A DNA stretch of 8,002 nt from Pseudomonadota bacterium (GCA_017613855.1 JAGACY010000094.1:1-8002), one strand, 5' to 3'; positions 1-5,537 are shown, numbered from the stretch's first letter. Notes: generated by a model from the sequence alone, not told the origin. Numbers and translations: made by a program.

Positions 1-2
1 AT

Positions 3-75
3 AGGGGCGTAGCTCAGTTGGTAGAGCAACGGCCTCCAAAGCCGTGGGCCGAGGGTTCGAATCCTTCCACCCCTG
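3..75 (+). tRNA. tRNA-Trp (anticodon CCA)
   Basis: The sequence folds as a complete cloverleaf. The acceptor stem is 3-9 with 68-74, the D stem GCTC/GAGC is 12-15 with 24-27, the anticodon stem ACGGC/GCCGT is 29-33 with 41-45, and the T stem is 51-55 with 63-67 around the TTCGAAT loop. The anticodon loop CTCCAAA (34-40) places CCA at 36-38, so it decodes UGG (Trp). The discriminator base is G75, as in bacterial tRNA-Trp. The 3' CCA is not encoded (TGTAAA follows) and must be added post-transcriptionally. The acceptor stem carries one C8/A69 mismatch. In many bacteria tRNA-Trp precedes secE-nusG; here a terminator follows directly. Any promoter or upstream tRNAs lie outside the window. Confidence 0.97.
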
Positions 76-76
76 T

Positions 77-109
77 AAAAGCACCTCCAAGCTGAGGTGC
101 TTTTTTTTT
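77..109 (+). terminator. Rho-independent terminator of tRNA-Trp
   Basis: An 11-bp perfect stem (77-87 with 94-104, core GCACCTC/GAGGTGC) surrounds a 6-nt loop (88-93) and runs into a tract of nine T residues at 101-109. It begins one base after the tRNA 3' end, so it ends the tRNA transcript and separates it from the downstream activator gene. Confidence 0.93.
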
Positions 110-286
110 GGCTCTCATTAACGAGCGTGGATATTTTGCTCTCGAAAGATTGCCATCCAGGCTTGGAGCTTAGAGCTTGGAGCTTAGAGAAAGGATTCAC
201 CACTCAAAGCTCAAAGCTCAAAGCTCTAAGCAATGAAGATACGAAACCATTGGAACAAGGCATATCCACGGTGGTTAAACATAGCC
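110..286. repeat. Interrupted-palindrome repeat element, copy 1 (MITE-like)
   Basis: The 177-bp element is bounded by terminal inverted repeats: 110-134 matches the reverse complement of 262-286 at 20 of 25 positions, sharing GGCT, TTAAC and CGTGGATAT. Inside it, 161-189 and 203-231 are heptad arrays (GAGCTTA/GAGCTTG units on one side, CAAAGCT units on the other) that pair as a 29-position stem around a 13-nt loop. The only three mismatches are at 172/220, 179/213 and 186/206, exactly 7 nt apart. T9 tracts flank both ends (101-109, 287-295). A diverged copy in opposite orientation lies at 3401-3565. No transposase is present. The size and terminal repeats suggest a non-autonomous mobile element, but mobility is inferred only. 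Confidence 0.75.
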
Positions 287-341
287 TTTTTTTTTGCACA
301 ACTAACTTCACAAACTGGGGTCAAAAATCCCCACCTAATGC

Positions 342-370
342 TTGACCATCACGCGATAAAACCATAAAAT
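342..370 (+). promoter_or_regulatory. Sigma-70-like promoter of the FHA/sigma-54 activator gene
   Basis: A -35 box TTGACC (342-347, 5 of 6 consensus) is separated by 17 bp from a -10 box TAAAAT (365-370, 5 of 6 consensus). Transcription would start near 377 and leave a leader of about 75 nt before the ATG at 452. A small hairpin (TGGGG/CCCCA, 316-320 with 329-333) sits just upstream of the -35 box. The rest of 287-451 holds no gene. The call rests on motif match and spacing only. Confidence 0.6.
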
Positions 371-451
371 ATCAGCCAGTTTAAACGTGTAGATGGCCCA
401 CATCAGCCATTTGCACAGACTTTGCGTTCCCCAAGCTCAATCGGATTTTTC

Positions 452-1873
452 ATGGCTAATCGATTTCAAGATTATATTGCACCCACAAAAATTTCTTATC
501 TCGATGGGAAACCCACGACCATTCATCTAAGAAAATGCCGCATTGTAACGCAGCAAAAGACAAATCGAAGAGAATGGGTCTTTGAGCATGGGCTCATTAC
601 GGTCGGTTCACTGGATGACAACAACCTCGTGATCAAAGACGATACCGTCAGCCGGTATCATGCCCAGATCATTCAAACAGAAGACGCCTACATCATTCGG
701 GATCTCGATTCGACCAATGGCACCTGGATCAATCAGGTAAGAATTAAAGAAGCATACCTCGCTCCTGGATGTCTGCTTCGTTTTGGCGAATCCGAATTCA
801 TCTTTCAGCCCATGGATGAAGAAGTTGCGGTCATTCCCTCCAACGAAGAAAAATTCGGTGACATCATCGGAGGCAATGTCAAAATGCGCGAGATCTATGG
901 CATTCTCGAAAAAATCGCCCCCACGAATGCCACGGTTGTTATTGAAGGTGAAACAGGCACAGGCAAAGAAGTCATTGCCCATACACTTCACAAAATGAGT
1001 TTGCGCGCCAAAAAACCATTTGTCGTCTTTGATTGCGGTGCAGTCCCCGAATCCCTCATTGAATCCGAACTTTTTGGGCACGAAAAAGGTTCATTTACTG
1101 GGGCAATCATGACACGCCAGGGCCTGTTTGAGCTCGCACAGGGAGGAACTATTTTCCTCGATGAATTGGGCGAACTCAATCTTGAATTACAGCCAAAACT
1201 CCTGCGCGTTCTTGAACAAAGAGAAGTTCGCCGCGTCGGAGCTGCCAAAGCTATCCCCGTGGATGTCCGCGTCATTGCTGCTACAAATCGAAAACTCGAA
1301 GAAGAAGTCCGAAGCAACCGCTTCCGCGAAGATCTCTTCTACCGACTCTCCGTCGTGCGCATTTTCCTGCCTCCACTCAGGGATCGCATTGACGACCTGC
1401 CCCTGCTCGTCAAACATTTCCTCAAAAATTCCGCTTTCAACCGAGATCTCAATGCCAATCTCAAACTTCGCTCCATTTCGCGCGAAGCGCTCAAAGCCAT
1501 GACGAGCTATACCTGGCCAGGCAACGTCCGCGAACTGCTCAATGTCGTCGAACGCGCCTGTTCCCTTGCGGATGGCGATTGCATTGAACTCTCGGATTTA
1601 CCTGAACATATTGCCAAATGTGCCGCACTTCCCGAAAAAGAAGTACCGACACCGAGCACGACATTGCAGGTCGAGCCAGCCGAAAACCAAAACAACACCG
1701 CCGATATTCACCCCTCTCTCGACTATTCCTCCAAGACTTTTAAAGAAGCCAAAGAAGATGGCTCGCCAATTTCGAAGGGGAATACATTCGCGCCCTGCTC
1801 GAACGCAATCATTACAATATTTCTCAGGCATCGAGAGAATCAGAAATTGACCGAAAATATTTCAGGAAATTGA
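452..1873 (+). CDS. FHA-domain sigma-54-dependent transcriptional activator, C-terminus frameshifted
   Basis: This is a bacterial enhancer-binding protein that would use ATP hydrolysis to open sigma-54 promoters. Residues from the ATG at 452: an FHA domain at about 30-120 (VGSLDDNNLV, SRYHAQI, DLDSTNGTWIN) that should read phosphothreonine signals, then an AAA+ domain at about 135-370 with Walker A GETGTGKE (166-173), the sigma-54 contact loop GSFTGA (213-218, a variant of GAFTGA), Walker B GGTIFLDE (231-238), sensor I ATNRK, the arginine-finger region FREDLFYRL (291-299) and WPGNVRE (355-361). There is no receiver domain. ATG 452 is preferred over the in-frame TTG at 422 because the family signature starts after it; the Shine-Dalgarno sequence is weak. 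After KEAKE (ending at 1756) the frame yields an unrelated tail to 1873, while the expected DNA-binding segment continues in another frame to 1932. As written, the product would lack its DNA-binding domain. Kinase partner and target genes are unknown. Confidence 0.9.
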   Translation: MANRFQDYIAPTKISYLDGKPTTIHLRKCRIVTQQKTNRREWVFEHGLITVGSLDDNNLVIKDDTVSRYHAQIIQTEDAYIIRDLDSTNGTWINQVRIKEAYLAPGCLLRFGESEFIFQPMDEEVAVIPSNEEKFGDIIGGNVKMREIYGILEKIAPTNATVVIEGETGTGKEVIAHTLHKMSLRAKKPFVVFDCGAVPESLIESELFGHEKGSFTGAIMTRQGLFELAQGGTIFLDELGELNLELQPKLLRVLEQREVRRVGAAKAIPVDVRVIAATNRKLEEEVRSNRFREDLFYRLSVVRIFLPPLRDRIDDLPLLVKHFLKNSAFNRDLNANLKLRSISREALKAMTSYTWPGNVRELLNVVERACSLADGDCIELSDLPEHIAKCAALPEKEVPTPSTTLQVEPAENQNNTADIHPSLDYSSKTFKEAKEDGSPISKGNTFAPCSNAIITIFLRHRENQKLTENISGN

Positions 1874-1932
1874 TGAAAAAATACGGCATTTCCAATCCGG
1901 CCAACGGGGATACAGATGATTCTGAGGAATAA
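1757..1932 (+). pseudogene. Out-of-frame Fis-type HTH C-terminus of the sigma-54 activator
   Basis: Read in the frame starting at 1759, the DNA encodes WLANFEGEYIRALLERN, then HYNISQASRESEIDRKYF and RKLMKKYGI, ending at TAA 1930-1932. This is the typical Fis-type helix-turn-helix of sigma-54 activators (NxSxAxRExxIDRKY), directly continuing the FKEAKE found in the main frame at 1739-1756. That frame is closed upstream by TAA at 1741-1743 and has no credible start, so it is not an independent gene. Restoring one base after 1756 (for example AAAGAA-AGA-TGG, giving KEAKERW) would produce one 493-residue protein. Either the gene is truly mutated or the sequence has a one-base error. Confidence 0.85.
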
Positions 1933-1940
1933 CGCATTTC

Positions 1941-2167
1941 TAATTCGGAATTTGGAATGCGGAATGCGGAATTGGATTAGCAAAACTAAAGGGGAAATCT
2001 AAAGATTAGGGAGAATAGCTTTCGTAATGCGTAATGCGTAATGCATAATGCGTAATTGGATTTGTAACACTCAAATGTCACTCTAAAGCTCAAATACTTC
2101 AATTCTTTAGGAATGACAAAGAGAACGCCTGGATAATTACGAATTACGAATTCCGAATTCCGAATTC
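1941..2167. repeat. Heptanucleotide arrays in inverted arrangement between convergent genes
   Basis: Three arrays of 7-nt units fill the gap between two convergent genes. Array 1 (1941-1975) is built of GGAATGC/GGAATTC-like units. Array 2 (2023-2058) holds five CGTAATG-like units. Array 3 (2133-2167) is inverted, with units reading GGAATTC and GTAATTC on the minus strand. Array 1 matches the reverse complement of array 3 at 27 of 35 positions, so the ends can form a long imperfect hairpin. The repeat starts 9 bases after the activator stop and ends 3 bases before the lipoprotein stop. It may act as a bidirectional transcription end, as no ordinary terminator is visible here. A short stretch at 2083-2097 resembles the heptads of the other repeat family. 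Confidence 0.85.
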
Positions 2168-2169
2168 AT

Positions 2170-3381
2170 TCAAATTCCCAGGCAATTCCTGTCAATTTCG
2201 ACGAATTCGAGGCCATCCGTCAAATCCGGACGCACCTCATCCATCGTGACGCTCAACCATTCATTTGTTGCCCGATGCGTCTTTTCGAACAATCGCATTT
2301 TTGGGGGGATGGCAATCAATTCTACAGAATCAGCCTGAATTTTGGCGATCCAGTTTTCCTGATAAGTCATCATCTCAACGCAAACCGTATCTTCGCACAT
2401 GCCCGGCAAGGCGCGTATTTCGCGGAGTTGCAGTGGTTTATTGGGACAAATCCTGGTGTTTTCAGTCAAGAGACATCCGGATTTATCAAACGAAAGCCAT
2501 TTATCAGCATCAGCAACGATAAAATCTGCTCCGAGTACTTTTTCCAGCTGAGCCTCTTCTTCAGCATCAATCAGATGATAAACCCCAAAAGGCCATTGCG
2601 GTTTATTATCCCCATCCCGTTCGACGGTGCGCATGAGTAGCTGAGTTTTGCCATCTTTTTGAATTGCAGATTCGAGCAGTGGAACGTGTTCGGAAGTCCC
2701 TTCTATGAGTTTAAGCGCTCGTGATTGCAGATGGAAAAAACCATGAAGCGGTACATGATCACCGCGAGGACGCGTCCCAACAACAATCAAATCGCGCCTG
2801 CCCAAAAAAGCGCATTTGGTGCCGGCATCCGGCACAAACCCACGCGTCGTAGCGAGCCATAATTCATCGCGATTCTCGACGATATCACCATTAAAATCGT
2901 GGATTTCAAGTTTAAAAGTGCCATCCTGTGCGTTGCGCGCTATCCATCCCAAACGAAAATGCGAATCCAACTTTTCGTAACAAGCAATCTGCGCATTCTG
3001 AGCAATTGTGCGGTTTTCAACGTCATCATTCTGCGATTTAAAGATTTTGACATCTCCCGCCGGCGTCTGCGCAACCCACAAATCTTTGCCGTCAACAGTC
3101 AAAGCACCAATCGACGAAACCACCAGCATTTCTGAAACTTTATGGGTGACATGAAAGCAAGCATCATGCGTATTGACCAACTCAGTTTCTGTGTTATCTG
3201 CAGCTGCGCTGTTTGTCTGAGCACCAGCGTTTACGCCATTATTATCGAGAACCTGTGATGCCTGTACCTCATTATCCTTCGTATTTTGAGTCGAATTCTG
3301 AGTTGCAACAGAAGTTTGAGCAGAATGCGTGCAGCCGGTAAGAAAAAAAGCCAAAATCAGAGAGAGCGTATAAAATTTCAT
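2170..3381 (-). CDS. Cys-rich outer-membrane-type lipoprotein of unknown function
   Basis: I do not recognise the family. The 403-residue product begins MKFYTLSLILAFFLTGC, a lipoprotein signal peptide with lipobox LTGC and acylated Cys17. The +2 residue is Thr, so no inner-membrane retention signal is seen and outer-membrane sorting is likely. Residues 18 to about 70 are a low-complexity Asn/Gln/Thr/Ala/Ser linker. The rest is a globular domain rich in short beta-like segments (LWVAQ, LWLAT, GWIAR, NWIAK) that could be a beta-propeller or similar fold, with eight further cysteines that could form disulfides in the periplasm. ATG 3381 is chosen over 3432 because the signal peptide starts there; its Shine-Dalgarno match is poor. 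The upstream region is occupied by repeat copy 2, and the stop abuts the heptad repeat, so the gene is framed by repeats. Confidence 0.8.
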   Translation of the reverse strand: MKFYTLSLILAFFLTGCTHSAQTSVATQNSTQNTKDNEVQASQVLDNNGVNAGAQTNSAAADNTETELVNTHDACFHVTHKVSEMLVVSSIGALTVDGKDLWVAQTPAGDVKIFKSQNDDVENRTIAQNAQIACYEKLDSHFRLGWIARNAQDGTFKLEIHDFNGDIVENRDELWLATTRGFVPDAGTKCAFLGRRDLIVVGTRPRGDHVPLHGFFHLQSRALKLIEGTSEHVPLLESAIQKDGKTQLLMRTVERDGDNKPQWPFGVYHLIDAEEEAQLEKVLGADFIVADADKWLSFDKSGCLLTENTRICPNKPLQLREIRALPGMCEDTVCVEMMTYQENWIAKIQADSVELIAIPPKMRLFEKTHRATNEWLSVTMDEVRPDLTDGLEFVEIDRNCLGI

Positions 3382-3400
3382 AGGATAACCGTTTTCTTTA

Positions 3401-3565
3401 AGCAATGTTGAATCAGCGTGGATATGATTCAATTTTGACGATTCTGATAATTCATAGCTTTGAGCTTTAAACTTTAAGCTTTGTGCTTTGAGTAACCTTC
3501 TCTAAGCTTCAAGCCAGAATGGCAATGATCAACGAACGACATATCCATTCTTGTATCACAGAGCC
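3401..3565. repeat. Interrupted-palindrome repeat element, copy 2 (inverted relative to copy 1)
   Basis: This 165-bp segment aligns along its length with the reverse complement of the element at 110-286. Its left end (3401-3425, including CGTGGATAT at 3417-3425) matches the copy-1 terminal repeat at 20 of 25 positions. Its right end (3541-3565, ATATCCA ... GAGCC) is a more diverged terminal repeat and is again followed by a T tract (3566-3572). The interior keeps the AGCTTTG heptads (3456-3492) and the shared TTCTCTAAGCTTCAAGCC and ATGGCAAT blocks (about 3498-3528), but has two fewer heptads on one arm. It begins 20 bases upstream of the lipoprotein start codon, so that gene's leader or promoter lies in the element. 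Confidence 0.7.
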
Positions 3566-3578
3566 TTTTTTTATTTGT

Positions 3579-3611
3579 TATGGGCTATCACCTGACGGTG
3601 ATACGCCCATA
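3579..3611. repeat. Strong bulged hairpin
   Basis: The arms 3579-3592 (TATGGGCTATCACC) and 3597-3611 pair perfectly over 14 bp with one bulged C (3604) around the tetraloop TGAC (3593-3596). It lies just beyond the T tract that follows repeat copy 2. It has no T tract of its own on the + side. Read on the minus strand, A/T-rich sequence including AAAAAAA (3572-3566) follows, not a U run, so it is not a standard terminator. It could be an RNA processing or stability element, or part of a repeat unit. Confidence 0.6.
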
Positions 3612-3666
3612 TTATCGCGCGTCTATTGTCATATCATGCCAATACGCCGCGCGCATATTATAAGCA

Positions 3667-3731
3667 GCGGCTGCGTATGCGCAGCATAGCAGCCGCAAAG
3701 GACGCGTATGCGCAGCATAGCGGCCACAAAG
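3667..3731. repeat. REP-like GC-rich palindrome in two tandem copies
   Basis: Two 28-bp copies (3673-3700 and 3704-3731) differ at two positions and have a 31-bp period. The first copy, with its left flank, forms a long hairpin: GCGGCTGC (3667-3674) pairs with GCAGCCGC (3689-3696), and inside it TATGC pairs with GCATA around a GCA loop, with only G3675 bulged. The second copy keeps the inner TATGC-GCA-GCATA hairpin but lacks the complementary outer arm. The arrangement resembles bacterial REP elements in the 3' flank of a gene, here downstream of a minus-strand outer-membrane protein gene. Confidence 0.65.
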
Positions 3732-3734
3732 AAA

Positions 3735-3773
3735 AAACAAAAAAAGCGAGACTCTCAAGAAAGCCTCGCTTTT
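3735..3773 (-). terminator. Rho-independent terminator after the first beta-barrel gene
   Basis: On the minus strand, AAAAGCGAG (3773-3765) pairs with CTCGCTTTT (3750-3742), a 9-bp stem with a 14-nt loop, followed by TTTGTTTTTT. It lies 20 bases past the stop codon of the 3793-4545 gene, so it most likely ends the minus-strand outer-membrane protein transcript. Confidence 0.85.
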
Positions 3774-3792
3774 AAAGGAAGTGTGAACGTTA

Positions 3793-4545
3793 TTATTTAG
3801 ACATATAAACGTTGATCGGGAAGAAGAGGCTGACGCCAAAAGTACCGACAACGAAGTTCTGGAAGCGTTCACGATCGTCGGCAGGACCACGTGAGAAGTC
3901 AGCGTATTTCGTCATGTAATCTTTCATTTCGAAATTGAGTGCGACGAAATTGTTCATGAAAAGACGGACACCGAGTCCCATGACGCCGGCGAATTTAGGC
4001 CCTTCGAGGTTATTATTTTTAGCTTCCTTACAATCCGATCCACCGGCACCGCAGGTAGCTCCCATAATAATTGCGCCGAAACCACCAAAGATATGGAAGT
4101 CATAGTTCAGAATCCACCCGAAGACGGAGAATTTACCGAACATAGGTGCATAATAAAGGCCCACATCGAAATTCATATTGGCCTGAGCGACAGCGAGAGT
4201 GGATGTAACCTTCTCGCTATAACCTTCTTGTTTGACGGCTTTAATTTCGTCATTATCCAAATGGAGAGGATTGTAGACGAACGAAGCGCCCAGTCCGAGG
4301 TAATTCGTGAAGTAATAGGCGAGTTCAGCGCCGAAACCGATCGTTTGATAGAAAGGTTCGTTTACACCGAACATAGCCAGAGGCTGGATCTCAAATCTTC
4401 CGGAGCGCAGCAGCATCAGATGTCGAATTGGCTCACCTTTTTCGAGGCTTGAAATACCCTCATCGTCATCAGCAGCGAAAGAAGTCTGAGGTAAAGCGAA
4501 TGCAAATAATACGATCAACGCCAGAAGGCTAATCCACCGCTTCAT
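3793..4545 (-). CDS. Outer membrane beta-barrel protein (myxobacterial type), first of a pair
   Basis: The 250-residue product carries a Sec signal peptide (MKRWISLLALIVLFAFALPQ, cleavage likely after TSFA at residue 24) and an acidic mature N-terminus. The segment SGRFEIQPLAMFGVNEPFYQ followed by alternating hydrophobic/aromatic strands (GFGAELAYYFTNYLGLGASF) is the signature of small outer-membrane beta-barrel proteins found in myxobacteria, in which a basic or polar turn leads into RxELxP and the first strands. A loop near residues 175-190 contains two Cys (ATCGAGGSDC). The C-terminus (NVYMSK) lacks the usual terminal aromatic residue. Start 4545 is preferred over 4557 because AAAGGA lies about 11 nt upstream of it, whereas it would abut the earlier ATG. 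It lies downstream of a related gene on the same strand and may be co-transcribed. Its substrate, if any, is unknown. Confidence 0.8.
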   Translation of the reverse strand: MKRWISLLALIVLFAFALPQTSFAADDDEGISSLEKGEPIRHLMLLRSGRFEIQPLAMFGVNEPFYQTIGFGAELAYYFTNYLGLGASFVYNPLHLDNDEIKAVKQEGYSEKVTSTLAVAQANMNFDVGLYYAPMFGKFSVFGWILNYDFHIFGGFGAIIMGATCGAGGSDCKEAKNNNLEGPKFAGVMGLGVRLFMNNFVALNFEMKDYMTKYADFSRGPADDRERFQNFVVGTFGVSLFFPINVYMSK

Positions 4546-4583
4546 GCGTAATCCCATCCTTTAATATCAGGCCGTGGACATTT

Positions 4584-4613
4584 CCAAAGACCTGTTGTTC
4601 AAACACCAAAGAC
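4584..4613. promoter_or_regulatory. Direct repeat CCAAAGAC, possible operator
   Basis: CCAAAGAC occurs at 4584-4591 and again at 4606-4613, a 22-bp spacing close to two helical turns, in the 94-bp gap upstream of the 3793-4545 gene. Such phased direct repeats often bind a dimeric regulator, but no convincing promoter boxes are visible next to them and the match may be chance. Confidence 0.25.
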
Positions 4614-4639
4614 AATAAAACAACTGAGGACGATTCAGA

Positions 4640-5422
4640 CTACCATTCAGACCGATAAGTCCACGAAGGAGGAAGCCAGAAGCCTACACCAATACCTGCC
4701 TGCCAATGCGTGAATACGCCTTTATAACCCCCGACATCTTCATAATAAACCCAGCCTTTCAGACCGATGTTAAGGCTGAGCCATTTAAGAAGATACCAAC
4801 GGTGATCGACCGTGATCAAACCGGCACCCACAAAACCATTGGCACGTGTATTCACCGTACCACCGCCGATCCCAAGGGAGAAATCCCAGTGAACAACCGA
4901 TGTATTGAAGATGGAGAATTTACCATAAAGGGGCACAAATCCAACTACACCACCAACATACCAATCTACGATTGAAGTCTTTGGATTAGCATCGGTTGCA
5001 TCGATGACATCGTCATATACCTCTGACAAGCCGTTCTGTTTACGATCAGCTACACGCCAATCCTGATAACCGCCATAGACCCCAACATAAAGCCATTCGA
5101 GAATATGGTAATTAATCTGACCTGCCACACCCACCTGGAACAGCAAAGAGTCATTTACCCCACCATAGAACATCGGGGCAAGCTCAACGCGGTTTCGGCG
5201 CATAAAGGGCTTGCGCTGAATAACGACAATCTTATCGTTAAATTCTCGCTTTTTCTTCTGACTTTTGACGACGATACGACTCTGAAATGCATCAGAATCC
5301 GAACTGTCCGAAGAAGCACTTGGGGCGGCTCCTTCCGAACTTTCTGATTCCTGACCCATTGCCAGGGCAGGCATCATCATCATAATCAATGCCAATATCA
5401 TTACACTGAGGACACGGCGCAT
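4640..5422 (-). CDS. Outer membrane beta-barrel protein (myxobacterial type), second of a pair
   Basis: The 260-residue product begins with a signal peptide (MRRVLSVMILALIMMMMPAL, cleavage after ALA or AMG near residues 21-23), followed by an acidic Ser/Glu/Ala linker (about 24-48) and a basic stretch QKKKREF. IQRKPFMRRNRVELAPMFYG then opens a barrel of alternating strands. This K/R-rich segment into RVELAP is the hallmark of the same beta-barrel family as its neighbour. The protein ends in Trp (YRSEW), consistent with a barrel-assembly C-terminal signal. Start 5422 is chosen because GAGGAG (5435-5430) lies 7 nt upstream; the open frame continues to 5515 but those earlier residues are not signal-like. 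The two adjacent paralogues, each about 250 residues, suggest a local duplication or a two-barrel operon. Function is unknown. Confidence 0.82.
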   Translation of the reverse strand: MRRVLSVMILALIMMMMPALAMGQESESSEGAAPSASSDSSDSDAFQSRIVVKSQKKKREFNDKIVVIQRKPFMRRNRVELAPMFYGGVNDSLLFQVGVAGQINYHILEWLYVGVYGGYQDWRVADRKQNGLSEVYDDVIDATDANPKTSIVDWYVGGVVGFVPLYGKFSIFNTSVVHWDFSLGIGGGTVNTRANGFVGAGLITVDHRWYLLKWLSLNIGLKGWVYYEDVGGYKGVFTHWQAGIGVGFWLPPSWTYRSEW

Positions 5423-5429
5423 CAAAAAG

Positions 5430-5456
5430 CTCCTCATCGTACCATCTTGCGATGGT
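5430..5456 (-). promoter_or_regulatory. Leader hairpin with GNRA loop next to the ribosome binding site
   Basis: In the leader of the 4640-5422 gene, ACCATC-GCAA-GATGGT (5456-5441) forms a perfect 6-bp stem capped by a GCAA (GNRA) tetraloop. Five bases later comes GAGGAG (5435-5430), the Shine-Dalgarno sequence, 7 nt from the ATG. The ribosome site fixes the start codon; the hairpin could tune translation or RNA stability. Confidence 0.55.
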
Positions 5457-5537
5457 CCAAGTTGATTAACAGCTGCACATCTTTTTACAACCTGAGCCCG
5501 TAAGCTACAACTCACTGCTACTTCGCAGGGCTTTTTC

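Noticed and set aside
3..75. tRNA-Trp 3' end as an integration (att) site
   Set aside because: No repeat of the tRNA 3' segment is seen elsewhere in the window, and there is no integrase.
161..231. Short regularly repeated units as a CRISPR array
   Set aside because: The 7-nt units are directly adjacent with no spacers and no cas genes are present.
97..345. 82-codon open frame on the + strand
   Set aside because: It lies almost wholly in the palindromic repeat element and has no protein-like composition or ribosome site.
393..414. Possible -24/-12 sigma-54 promoter (TGGC ... TTGCA) before the activator
   Set aside because: The spacing is too long (about 22 bases in total rather than 16), while a good -35/-10 pair lies just upstream.
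608..1081. 157-codon open frame antisense to the activator
   Set aside because: It is antisense to conserved FHA and AAA+ coding sequence and shows no motif of its own.
1742..1759. Programmed -1 frameshift as the explanation for the activator's displaced HTH
   Set aside because: In the zero frame the codons are GCC AAA GAA GAT; no X_XXY_YYZ heptamer is present and slippage on AAA would mispair with CAA. Base loss is the simpler explanation.
1542..1850. Open frame overlapping the activator's 3' end in the third frame
   Set aside because: It does not encode the HTH (that is in the frame from 1759) and gives low-complexity Pro/Lys/Arg-rich sequence, so it is a shadow.
3612..3890. 92-codon open frame on the minus strand
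   Set aside because: It overlaps the 3' end of the beta-barrel gene in another frame and translates the terminator and REP-like repeats.
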